A program made the position numbers and the translations under genes. A stretch of DNA of 64,000 bases from Ruminococcus sp. GTDB lineage: Bacteria; Bacillota; Clostridia; Oscillospirales; Ruminococcaceae. The stretch lies in the NCBI GenBank assembly GCA_017534835.1, contig JAFXVT010000023.1:1-64000 (forward strand), written 5' to 3'. The notes under the pieces were generated by a model. It worked only from the letters and a program-made list of their open reading frames with translations, had not been told where the DNA came from and made no database searches. Below, piece after piece: positions 1 to 7,547 of this stretch; positions within the stretch are counted from its first letter, which is position 1, and each line of letters begins with the position of its first letter.

Positions 1-60
1 CGCATCAAGCTTAAGCTTGATGGTATGTCACCCATTGAGTACAGGCTCTGTGCCGCATAA
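1..60 (+). CDS. IS3-family transposase (orfB), C-terminal end only
   Basis: The first 19 codons run to a TAA stop and encode the typical tail of IS3/IS150-group orfB integrases, with the motif DGMSPIEYR near the end. The rest of the gene lies before the window. Family members catalyse cut-copy transposition through an rve-type DDE core, which is not visible here. The call rests on this tail plus the terminal inverted repeat that follows at 115-139. Confidence 0.7.
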   Translation, partial: RIKLKLDGMSPIEYRLCAA

Positions 61-139
61 AAAAGCGACCAAGATCTCTCTTAGTCGCTTTGCATAAGTT
101 TTCTTTTAAAACTTTGTCTAACTTTTTGGGGTCAGTTCA
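1..139 (+). mobile_element. Right end of an IS3-family insertion sequence
   Basis: After the transposase stop there is a short hairpin (stems 63-69 and 84-90, AAGCGAC/GTCGCTT). At 115-139 comes a sequence whose reverse complement begins TGAACTGACCCCAAAAAG, the usual terminal repeat of this IS group. The insertion therefore ends at about base 139. The left end and the target duplication are outside the window, so completeness cannot be judged. Confidence 0.65.
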
Positions 140-162
140 TTTCCCTTCAGCGGAGTGTTATT

Positions 163-1017
163 TTATTGTGTTATCTCGATGACTGACAGCTCGGGGCGGT
201 TGAAGATGCGCGGAATTACTATCATATTCAGATTCCTCGCAAGACCTCGGGAGACTATCTGTACTGTGCCTTGAACAGTACGCTGTCCTGTGGTGAATTC
301 AGGGAATAAGCCTTGATCGGGAGCGTATAAGCCCTGCTCGAGCACGTATGGCAGCCTCCACTGACCGCCGTGTGCGTGCCCCGACAGCACAAGGTCAAAC
401 TTCTTTCCGCCGTGATTCGCGCTTTCATATCCGATATCGCCTATCTCCTGCGGCTCGTGCGCAAGAAGGATATTATAGCAGTCGGAGCTGATAGAATCGC
501 AGCATTTATCGAGCTGTGACCAGTCATTGCTCCACGCAGAAGCATTGACAATACCGGATACGCGGATCTTCTGCCCTTTTACGGTGAAGTCCCTGTACCC
601 GCCGTGAAGCACGGGTATACCGAGCTTATTGACCTCATTAAAGAAAGCGGACTTGTCCTTTCTGTCGTCTTCGTGGTTTCCGTAGGCATAGGCACACGGA
701 TATTTTTCAGCTGCCATTTTCATAATTCTGAGTGCATTTCTGTTTCCGCCGCTGCGGTCGATGACATCGCCTCCGAAGAGCACAATATCCGGTCTGGCTT
801 CTCCTATCGCGTCCCACAGCCCTGATTGGTCGTGTCCGCCGTAGAAGCAGTTGTGCAGGTCGGAGATGAATACGATACGCACAGGCTCGGTCAGCTTGTC
901 AGACCTGACTGTGTAGCTGACGGGCTTCATAGAAAAGCCCCACGCATCGAGAATGAGGACTATTATTGCTATGACAGCGATGATGATGATACGTTTTTTT
1001 CGTTTGATCTTGTTCAA
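163..1017 (-). CDS. Membrane-anchored metallophosphoesterase (YaeI-like)
   Basis: The 284-residue protein begins with a basic stretch and one transmembrane helix (about residues 8-28). A calcineurin-like phosphoesterase domain follows with all metal-binding blocks: ISDLHN, GGDVIDR, GNHED and GHAHGG. This suits a membrane-attached phosphodiesterase or phosphatase such as E. coli YaeI; the substrate cannot be read from sequence. The start is a TTG that overlaps the TGA stop of the upstream GGDEF gene (TTGA), so the two are translationally coupled. A Shine-Dalgarno-like AAGGG lies in the end of that gene. Confidence 0.85.
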   Translation of the reverse strand: MNKIKRKKRIIIIAVIAIIVLILDAWGFSMKPVSYTVRSDKLTEPVRIVFISDLHNCFYGGHDQSGLWDAIGEARPDIVLFGGDVIDRSGGNRNALRIMKMAAEKYPCAYAYGNHEDDRKDKSAFFNEVNKLGIPVLHGGYRDFTVKGQKIRVSGIVNASAWSNDWSQLDKCCDSISSDCYNILLAHEPQEIGDIGYESANHGGKKFDLVLSGHAHGGQWRLPYVLEQGLYAPDQGLFPEFTTGQRTVQGTVQIVSRGLARNLNMIVIPRIFNRPELSVIEITQ

Positions 1018-2939
1018 TTCAGTGATCCCTTGCGTTTCATTTTTTCCTCGTACATAAGCTTATCCGCTGTATTCACGAGCTCTTCGAGGTCGCAGTCTGC
1101 GCTGAGCGGCTGCATATAGGTTCCTATGCTCGCCTGAACAGTGTAGGGCTTGCCGGAGCCCTCGTTATACTGGTCGAGGTATTCGTAGAAGCTCTTCTTG
1201 AACTTGGCGAAATACCGCTCGGAATTGCTCTTTGAGGTCAGCACGGAAACGCAGAATTCGTCTCCGCCGAACCGGGCACATATCTCGCCGCGGACAGCGC
1301 TGCTGAGGAGTGCGTGGGCGAGAGTGATGATAGCGTTGTCGCCCTCGCTGTGACCGAAGGTATCATTTATGTGCTTGAGTCCGTCGAGATCAGCGAAGAT
1401 GAGTGCGATCTGGGTCTCGCCGTCATAGCTGCCGGAATCAAGGAGCTTTTCCGTCTCGGAGTAGAATCCGCGGCGGTTGAAAAGACCAGTCATAAAGTCG
1501 TGGAGCGACGAGCGCCGGAGCTCCTCATTTGCGGCGATAAGCTGCTCATTGACGTACTGGATACGCATTTTGTTATGGAACGTACCGAACGAGGAATCGA
1601 GCGCATTCATAAGTGTGTGCATTTTTTCGTAGTCGTCGTAGTCGATACGCGGCTGGAATGCGCAATATCCGTAGACCCAGCCGATGAAGTGGAGACTGCA
1701 CACGATGATGGGCTCAGGGCGTTTGGTGATACTGATATAATCGGGGAGAAGCTCATCGAGCGTTATCGTACAGGGCGGCTGCTCTACCCAATGGTAGCGC
1801 TGGCAGAGGATGCGCACATTCTTGGTAAACGGTGTGTCGCCGGCGTGCTTTTCACCGAAATCAGGCGGCTCGATAGCGTCGCTATTGAGTGCGAAAACGC
1901 AGGTGCTGAACTGGAATTTATCCATAAGCGTGTGCGGGAGCTCGGTTATTTCGGAAATATTCGAGATTGCCGACTGTATATCGCACATAAGCAGCTGTCT
2001 GAACGAAGACTGCTTGAAGCGTTCGAGGACGGCTCGCATCGAGTCGTTGATACTGCGCTTGGCTATCTCCTCGCAGCCGCAGGACTGTGAATAGCGGATA
2101 TGGAAATCGACAACTCCGCCGCTGCACTTTTCGCCGTTGCGCAGGCGAATGATAGTGTCGGTGATACGCCTGCCCATTTCGTCATAATTCTGCCGGCAGG
2201 TGGTGAGGTGGGGGAGATGATACTCCGCCTGCATAGTTCCGTCAAAGCCTGTGATGATGCAGTCCTCGGGGACATTGAAGCCGAGACGCTGTATATAATT
2301 GCTCGCGACGACCGCCATAGAGTCGTTTGCGCAGATTATCGCATCGGGTATAGAGCGGTGCTCTGTCACGAACCAGCGGTTGAGCACATCGGTCGTGGGG
2401 GATTCCCAGAAATTTCCGTAGCCGATATTGTTCTCATCGAATTCTATCCCGTTCGATTCGAGGGCGCGCCGGAAGGCGTCGATACGGCTCTCGGAGAATT
2501 CATTCCCCTTTATACCGGCTATCATAAAGAGCTTCCTTGCGCCGTGGACTTCGATGACGTGGCGGCATATCCGCTCAAAGGTGTCGGAATAGGTGAACGA
2601 CATATTGATACAGCCGGGTATATCCTTGTCGATAGAGATAACGGGGACATTGTTCGCCTTGCAGTTTTCGACGATGTTATGTACGAGGCTCTTGTCGCAA
2701 ATGAAATTTGACATAAGGATAAGTGCAGACAGTTTGTGATACGGTATCAGGCTGAAAACAGCGCCCTCGCCGGTGTTGTTGGGGTTGTCCTGCTCGAAGA
2801 GGTCAGAGCAGGCATTGAAGATAAGAAGCCTGTATCCGCTCGACACGGCGTACTTGTTGAGAGCCTTTATAAAATTGAAGCGGTCCTCGTCCTGAATGGT
2901 CGAGAGACAGACGCCGAGAAGTCTTGGGCAGCGTTCCAA
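1014..2939 (-). CDS. LacI-type periplasmic-binding-domain/GGDEF diguanylate cyclase
   Basis: The 641-residue protein has two recognisable parts. Residues 1 to about 280 resemble the sugar-binding domain of LacI/GalR repressors (LLGVCLSTIQ start, PDAIICANDSMA, ITGFDG), but there is no helix-turn-helix in front. After a middle region of about 180 residues comes a GGDEF domain (LHDFMTGLFNRRG; active-site RFGGDEF). The expected RxxD inhibitory site before GGDEF is absent (VRGEI). No membrane helix is seen, so it is probably a soluble ligand-sensing c-di-GMP synthase; the ligand is unknown. The start is TTG, with AGGTGA upstream and a consensus promoter at 2986-3014. It is co-transcribed with the phosphoesterase. 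Confidence 0.8.
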   Translation of the reverse strand: MERCPRLLGVCLSTIQDEDRFNFIKALNKYAVSSGYRLLIFNACSDLFEQDNPNNTGEGAVFSLIPYHKLSALILMSNFICDKSLVHNIVENCKANNVPVISIDKDIPGCINMSFTYSDTFERICRHVIEVHGARKLFMIAGIKGNEFSESRIDAFRRALESNGIEFDENNIGYGNFWESPTTDVLNRWFVTEHRSIPDAIICANDSMAVVASNYIQRLGFNVPEDCIITGFDGTMQAEYHLPHLTTCRQNYDEMGRRITDTIIRLRNGEKCSGGVVDFHIRYSQSCGCEEIAKRSINDSMRAVLERFKQSSFRQLLMCDIQSAISNISEITELPHTLMDKFQFSTCVFALNSDAIEPPDFGEKHAGDTPFTKNVRILCQRYHWVEQPPCTITLDELLPDYISITKRPEPIIVCSLHFIGWVYGYCAFQPRIDYDDYEKMHTLMNALDSSFGTFHNKMRIQYVNEQLIAANEELRRSSLHDFMTGLFNRRGFYSETEKLLDSGSYDGETQIALIFADLDGLKHINDTFGHSEGDNAIITLAHALLSSAVRGEICARFGGDEFCVSVLTSKSNSERYFAKFKKSFYEYLDQYNEGSGKPYTVQASIGTYMQPLSADCDLEELVNTADKLMYEEKMKRKGSLN

Positions 2940-2985
2940 AAATTTTCACCTGCTTTCGTATTTGGATAAATACTTAGTTATAATT

Positions 2986-3014
2986 ATTATACCACAGGTT
3001 GACTAAAAAAGCAA
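2986..3014 (-). promoter_or_regulatory. Sigma-A promoter of the GGDEF gene
   Basis: Reading the minus strand: TTGCTT, 17 bases, TATAAT. It lies about 50 bases before the TTG start at 2939. Confidence 0.65.
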
Positions 3015-3051
3015 CAGTTTTATGTGAACAGATGTATCGTATGCATACCAG

Positions 3052-3087
3052 AAAAAGACCGGAGCACGCACATCTGGCGCGCTCCGG
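3052..3087 (-). terminator. Rho-independent terminator after the GH44 gene
   Basis: On the minus strand a GC-rich stem (CCGGAGC...GCTCCGG, with inner GCGCGC/GCGTG pairing) is followed by TCTTTTTC. It sits about 40 bases past the stop at 3124. Confidence 0.7.
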
Positions 3088-3123
3088 CAGGGAAAATATC
3101 AATATTGATGAGAGGTCAGAGTT

Positions 3124-5550
3124 TTACTTTGCGGAATACTCGGGGAGCTTGTCGATAGACTTTGCATCGAGCTTCTGGATAGCGAGAGCGTCCTTACCTG
3201 TTACGCCGTCGCCGGGGTCGAAGCAGTCAGCATTTGCTGCGCCCTGAGGCTTGAGTGCATACTTGTCCTTGTTGGCGAGAGCCTGAAGGATAGCAACTGC
3301 GTCTGCAACTGATACCTTCTTGTCGAGGTTAGCATCGCCGAGGAGTGTGACCTCCGGGAGCTCTGCTGTTGTAGTTGTCTCAGCAGGAGTTGTTGTGGAA
3401 GTAGTAGTTGTGGTTGCAGTTGTAGTTGTTGTCTCTGAGGACTCACCTGTGTGGTCGTACTCGTAAACAACTGTGATAGTGTTGTATGTTACGGAGACAT
3501 CACCGCCCTGTCCGTCGTTAGCGGAGGACTTCCACCAATCCTGGAACTCGATGAATGTATCGTCGTAATCAGCCTCTACTTCAAGAGAAGCGCCTTCCTT
3601 TTCGGGATCGGGGATAGTGAAGGTGTTGTCCATTTCAACTTCAACGTCGCCGCTGCCGTTATAGCCGTAAGCCTTGCTGCCCCAGCCGTAGGTCTTTGTG
3701 CCGTCTGTGGACTTGAGCTTGTTGAAGCAGAGTCCGCCGCCGCCGCAGTACCAGCTTGCGCCGGATGAGCAGCTTGCTGTGCAGTTGATAACGATCTTCT
3801 TGAGGTGTTCCTTGTCTGTGATCGGGATCATCGGGAAGTCGTTCTGTGAGAGCTCAAGCTCGTCGAACTTGTATACAACTTCCTTTGTCTCGATGTCGGG
3901 AGCAACGTATATCTCTGCGTCGCTTTCCTTATCGGAGAGGACTACCTGAGCGAATGAGAGAGCAGGGAGCTCAACTGTTACCTTGTTGTCCTTGACATCG
4001 TTGTCGATGCTTACTACCTGAATGTCGCTGTGATCCTGTGTTACAGCGTAAACAGTAGCGCTCTTGTATGTGCTTGCAGCGCCTGTGAGCTCGATGGTAG
4101 CCTTTTCAGCCTTTGTTGTGTCCTTGTTTGCAAGGACTACAGTTACCTTAGAATCGTCATTGCCGTCGATAGCAGCGTAAGCGTAGGACTTTGAGATGTC
4201 CTCGGTGCTTGCCTCAACGAGAGTGTTTCCGAAAGCAGAGCCCTTGCCGTCATAGTTGGTGTAGAGATTGATAGCGGAAGCTACATAAGGACACTCGGGA
4301 ATAGTTCCCCAGTAGGTAGCAAAGTAAACGCCGTTCTCAGCGAAGCAGCCGAGAGCCTCAGCCTCAGCGATACCTGATCTGATGTTCTTTCCGGTGTCCT
4401 TCTCCTTGGAGATGTTGCCGAGATTGTACTCGGAGACAGCGATCTTTGTGCCGGGATAATACTTGTCTATCGACTTCTGGATAGCAGGTATGAACGGGAA
4501 GAACTTGCCGAAAGCGGGCTGGAGCCAGCTGTTCTCAACGTATGATTCATCGTAGAGGCTTCTTGCAGCCTGAAGTATATCGTCATCGCTGTTGAGACCC
4601 TGTGAGTAGTAGTGAACGTCAACTACATCGAGGAGACGCTTGCCTGCTTCCTTCTCAGCGTCAGCCATCTGCTTGAGGTAGAAGTCGAGGTACCAGTCAT
4701 AGCTGCCCTTGACAGCCTGCCACTCGGGGTCAGTGAAGCCGTTTCCGCTCTCGCCAGCCTGAATACAGGGGAGCATTCCCCAGAAAGCAGGTCCGAAGAC
4801 CTCAGCCTTGGGGTCTATTTCCTTGACTACCTTTGCAAGCTCGATAGACTTGGAAATGAGCTCGTTGTTTGTGACCTCCTCGGGATGCATTCTCGGGTGA
4901 GTATCGTTCCAGAGAGCAGGCTCGTTATCGAGGGAATAGCCCTGGAAGCCTGTCTTTGTTCCGGCATCGCCGAAGGTCTTTACGAGGTAGTTGACGTATT
5001 CGTCCATATATACCTTGTCATCAGTGAGGTCGGGCTCGAGCGAGAGAGCGCCGTTCTTGCGGAATTCTATCTTGTTCCAGCGTGCTGAGGGAGCGACCTC
5101 AGCCTCTGTGACTGTGCCCTTCATATCGGCAGCAGCATAGCCGCACATCTGGAGAGTCGTCATCTTGTAGGGGATATTGTACTTCTCACAGGTCTTGGAG
5201 AAGGTGGAGGCAGCGTTTGCGGGACCGTTTACGGGCTTGCCGTAGTGGTCATCGTTGCTGTTTATCCAGTCCTCGCCGGCGCTGGAGTAGTTTGTCTCCC
5301 AGTTGTAGCCGCTGAAGCGGTTGCCGCCCTGACGGACGTTGTTTACCTTGAGAGTCTTGAGATTGCTTGAGTTAGCGTACTCATTGACGCCGTAGATGTA
5401 GGGGCTTATCTCTTTTTTTGTGCCGTCGAGCTTGACTGACACGTTCATCGTGTAAGCGTCCTCAGCAGAGCCTGTCGCCACAGGCAGAGCAGAAGCAGAT
5501 GTAACAGTGCAGAGAACTGCAAGTACAGCGGCAAAGCTTTTCTTTATCAT
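3124..5550 (-). CDS. Cellulosomal GH44 endo-beta-glucanase/xyloglucanase with C-terminal dockerin
   Basis: This is an 808-residue secreted enzyme. Signal peptide about 1-29; GH44 catalytic region about 38-540 including its beta-domain. The hallmarks are GGNRFSGYNWE, the acid/base in SLDNEPALW (Glu210) and the nucleophile in SEYNLG (Glu374), 164 residues apart as in known GH44 enzymes. Residues about 556-699 form a separate module (WYCGGGGLCFN, DWWKSS) that looks like a ruminococcal carbohydrate-binding module; CBM76 is a possibility that I cannot confirm. A Thr-rich linker (705-729) leads to a type I dockerin (734-805; GDANLDKKVSVADAVAILQ). Known GH44 enzymes cut beta-1,4-glucans and xyloglucan. 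The gene follows the XRE regulator by only 42 bases, so the two are probably co-transcribed. Confidence 0.9.
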   Translation of the reverse strand: MIKKSFAAVLAVLCTVTSASALPVATGSAEDAYTMNVSVKLDGTKKEISPYIYGVNEYANSSNLKTLKVNNVRQGGNRFSGYNWETNYSSAGEDWINSNDDHYGKPVNGPANAASTFSKTCEKYNIPYKMTTLQMCGYAAADMKGTVTEAEVAPSARWNKIEFRKNGALSLEPDLTDDKVYMDEYVNYLVKTFGDAGTKTGFQGYSLDNEPALWNDTHPRMHPEEVTNNELISKSIELAKVVKEIDPKAEVFGPAFWGMLPCIQAGESGNGFTDPEWQAVKGSYDWYLDFYLKQMADAEKEAGKRLLDVVDVHYYSQGLNSDDDILQAARSLYDESYVENSWLQPAFGKFFPFIPAIQKSIDKYYPGTKIAVSEYNLGNISKEKDTGKNIRSGIAEAEALGCFAENGVYFATYWGTIPECPYVASAINLYTNYDGKGSAFGNTLVEASTEDISKSYAYAAIDGNDDSKVTVVLANKDTTKAEKATIELTGAASTYKSATVYAVTQDHSDIQVVSIDNDVKDNKVTVELPALSFAQVVLSDKESDAEIYVAPDIETKEVVYKFDELELSQNDFPMIPITDKEHLKKIVINCTASCSSGASWYCGGGGLCFNKLKSTDGTKTYGWGSKAYGYNGSGDVEVEMDNTFTIPDPEKEGASLEVEADYDDTFIEFQDWWKSSANDGQGGDVSVTYNTITVVYEYDHTGESSETTTTTATTTTTSTTTPAETTTTAELPEVTLLGDANLDKKVSVADAVAILQALANKDKYALKPQGAANADCFDPGDGVTGKDALAIQKLDAKSIDKLPEYSAK

Positions 5551-5592
5551 GTTTCTTTTCCTCCATTGAATATTTTTATGTGTTCGTGTTTT

Positions 5593-6453
5593 CTATTCCT
5601 TGTTATCTGTGTCCTGTCTGTCATTTCTGAAGGGAGCTCTTGTCCAGGTATCAATGTCCGGCTCCGGGAAGGAAATGTAGTTGACGAGCGATTTTGCGAG
5701 CGTGAGTATGCCAACGAGAGGGACGTTGTGCACATACCCGTAAATGGGGAACGTTTCGCCGCCGGTATTAGCGGTGAGCTGCCACATTATGCCGAGCTTT
5801 TCGCAGCGGTCGACTATGACAGAGACCGTATCATACGGCATATCGAGCTCTTTTGAGATGCATTCCTTCGTAAGGATATTGTTTCTGCTGAGCGTCTCGG
5901 CGTAGGAGATGACTCTCATCGCATTCTCGTCCGAGAGGAGCGAGAAAAGCTCGAGCAGACGCGGTTCTATCGAAAAATAGCTGTTTATCCCGTTCTCGGG
6001 AATACGCATAAAGCAGAGGTACTGCATATCCGGATTCAGACGCGCGATGGCGAGCGCGTTGTCGGTGCGTACCTGAGCATAGGTCTCGCGGGTGAAGCTC
6101 TCGGGCAGACTTGCGTGCTCGGGACTTGGTCCCGACTTGAATGAGCACAGCATCGTGTAAAATATCTCCATAGCACGGCGTGCCTTCTCTGCTTCATCGA
6201 GCTTGCCTGCTTCCTCGATTATGGCTGTATTCAGGCTTATTTTTCCGTCCTCGTCCTTCAGCCCGAACAGAACGTCGAGCGATACGTCGAGTATCTGCGA
6301 GAGCTTCGGCAGAAGCTCACAGTCCGGATAGCTGCCCTTTTCCCACTTTGAAACAGCCTGCGGAGTGATAGAAAGCTTCTGAGCAAGCTGCTGTTGTGTG
6401 AGTCCGGCTTTTTTTCTGTATCTGACAAGATTCTCGTTAAAGTTCAACTTCAT
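5593..6453 (-). CDS. XRE-family transcriptional regulator with C-terminal winged-helix-like region
   Basis: Residues 1-65 are a classic HTH_3 (LTQQQLAQKLSITPQAVSKWEKG). The remaining 220 residues include a second DNA-binding-like segment (ILTKECISKELDMPYDTVSVIVDRC in sequence terms a MarR-like wing), and end acidic. I place the start at 6453, 14 codons inside the longest open frame, because GGGAGG lies 9-15 bases before that ATG. It lies immediately upstream of the GH44 gene on the same strand, which suggests a local regulator of polysaccharide use. The leader carries a LacI/CcpA-type palindrome at 6496-6507. Confidence 0.8.
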   Translation of the reverse strand: MKLNFNENLVRYRKKAGLTQQQLAQKLSITPQAVSKWEKGSYPDCELLPKLSQILDVSLDVLFGLKDEDGKISLNTAIIEEAGKLDEAEKARRAMEIFYTMLCSFKSGPSPEHASLPESFTRETYAQVRTDNALAIARLNPDMQYLCFMRIPENGINSYFSIEPRLLELFSLLSDENAMRVISYAETLSRNNILTKECISKELDMPYDTVSVIVDRCEKLGIMWQLTANTGGETFPIYGYVHNVPLVGILTLAKSLVNYISFPEPDIDTWTRAPFRNDRQDTDNKE

Positions 6454-6495
6454 TTTGAGAGCGTCCTCCCTTTTGTGAAATTGCAGGTGAATCAC

Positions 6496-6507
6496 GTAAA
6501 CGTTTAC
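6496..6507. promoter_or_regulatory. LacI/CcpA-type operator palindrome in the leader of the XRE-GH44 operon
   Basis: GTAAACGTTTAC is a perfect 12-base palindrome with the central CG of LacI-family operators. Read on the minus strand, TGTAAACGTTTACG differs from the catabolite-responsive-element consensus at only one position. It sits about 30 bases downstream of the -10 box, a road-block position. Confidence 0.6.
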
Positions 6508-6537
6508 AATTTACTCTAATATTCGTCCTTCAATTGA

Positions 6538-6566
6538 ATTATATCACATCGCAGAGTTGATTTCAA
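6538..6566 (-). promoter_or_regulatory. Sigma-A promoter of the XRE-GH44 operon
   Basis: Minus strand: TTGAAA, 17 bases, TATAAT, about 85 bases before the chosen start at 6453. Confidence 0.7.
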
Positions 6567-6611
6567 GCGATTGTATCTTTATCTTTTTCAACTTATAGTT
6601 GAGCCGAAAAC

Positions 6612-6645
6612 AAAAAAAGAGCGGCAAACTTTTGCTTGCCTCTCT
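6612..6645 (-). terminator. Rho-independent terminator after the zinc-ribbon membrane protein gene
   Basis: Minus strand: AGAGAGGCAA / TTGCCGCTCT stem-loop followed by a seven-T run, directly after the stop at 6654. Confidence 0.75.
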
Positions 6646-6653
6646 GTACTCTT

Positions 6654-7478
6654 TTATTCTTTAGAGTAATAATAAATGATAACTTGTGATTCTTTATCGA
6701 ATGTTTCGTCGGCTTCAAATTTAGATTTCCCGCTGATTGTTATATGCTCAACTGTGTTTTTCCAATCGAAAAGCCCCTTTTTTTCAGATGATTTTTTTAC
6801 CAAAACATTAGTGAAACCGGCGGATGTGAACATTTCTTTGACCTTAGTGTATTTTTCGCCCTCAAGATTGTCGGAGGAATCCGGAGCTGGAATGAAGATA
6901 CCCTTCTTATCATTTTCGCGTTTTTTGTCAAGAATAATACCGATATAGTTTTCCCTTTTGGCGTCCCATGCTTCTTTTTCCTTTGAGGACCAATCTGAAT
7001 CATAATAAAGCTGATTTGCTTTAAATAAGGCAGAGTCGTAGTCTTTATCTGCTATGTCTTGCATTATTTCTGTTTCCAGTTTTTCAAGAGAATGCACTTT
7101 TGCTCTGCTGACGAAAAATGGTATTTCTAAACCTATGAGAGAAATGATTACAAGTGAGAACATAATTGAAATCAGAATAATTGTTTGCTTATGGTTGGTC
7201 TGAATTTTTAACTTCTCGTGCTCTTTTTCTATTTTTTTTAGATTCGATTCATGCTCATATTCCATGTTTTTCATTTCAGTTTCATAATTATAGTAAGACG
7301 TTGCTGCTTCTAAATCATGTTCCATTTTTTTAATCTTGACTTTAGCTATATATGCGTCTTTACTCATACCTTCGAGCATTACCTTACCGCCGCAGTACAT
7401 ACAATAAAAGCTATCGAGACCATCTTTGCATTCTAAATTTGCTCCGCAATATGGACAATCAAGTTTGAATATCTTCAT
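6654..7478 (-). CDS. Zinc-ribbon, single-pass membrane protein of unknown function
   Basis: The 274-residue protein starts with a four-cysteine ribbon (CPYCGANL... FYCMYCGGKV). A charged coiled-coil region follows (about 45-105), then one transmembrane helix (about 108-130), then a roughly 145-residue domain with a PASTA-like ring (VKEMFTSAGFTNVLVKK). The longest open frame begins 17 codons earlier, but AAGGAGG stands just before the ATG at 7478. Similar proteins are common in gut Firmicutes without a known job. The gene is clearly more AT-rich than its neighbours, which may point to a separate origin. Confidence 0.7.
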   Translation of the reverse strand: MKIFKLDCPYCGANLECKDGLDSFYCMYCGGKVMLEGMSKDAYIAKVKIKKMEHDLEAATSYYNYETEMKNMEYEHESNLKKIEKEHEKLKIQTNHKQTIILISIMFSLVIISLIGLEIPFFVSRAKVHSLEKLETEIMQDIADKDYDSALFKANQLYYDSDWSSKEKEAWDAKRENYIGIILDKKRENDKKGIFIPAPDSSDNLEGEKYTKVKEMFTSAGFTNVLVKKSSEKKGLFDWKNTVEHITISGKSKFEADETFDKESQVIIYYYSKE

Positions 7479-7547
7479 ATTTCTTCCTCCTTTTAAGAAG
7501 AAAATAGATGATTTATTAAAAGCGGACAAATAGTCCGCTTTTAGTAT

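Noticed and set aside
1014..2939. LacI-family repressor call for the GGDEF protein
   Set aside because: The ligand-binding fold is present but the DNA-binding helix-turn-helix is missing, and the chain ends in GGDEF.
3340..3435. Low-complexity repeat in the GH44 gene
   Set aside because: Codes for the Thr-rich linker before the dockerin; ordinary for cellulosomal enzymes.
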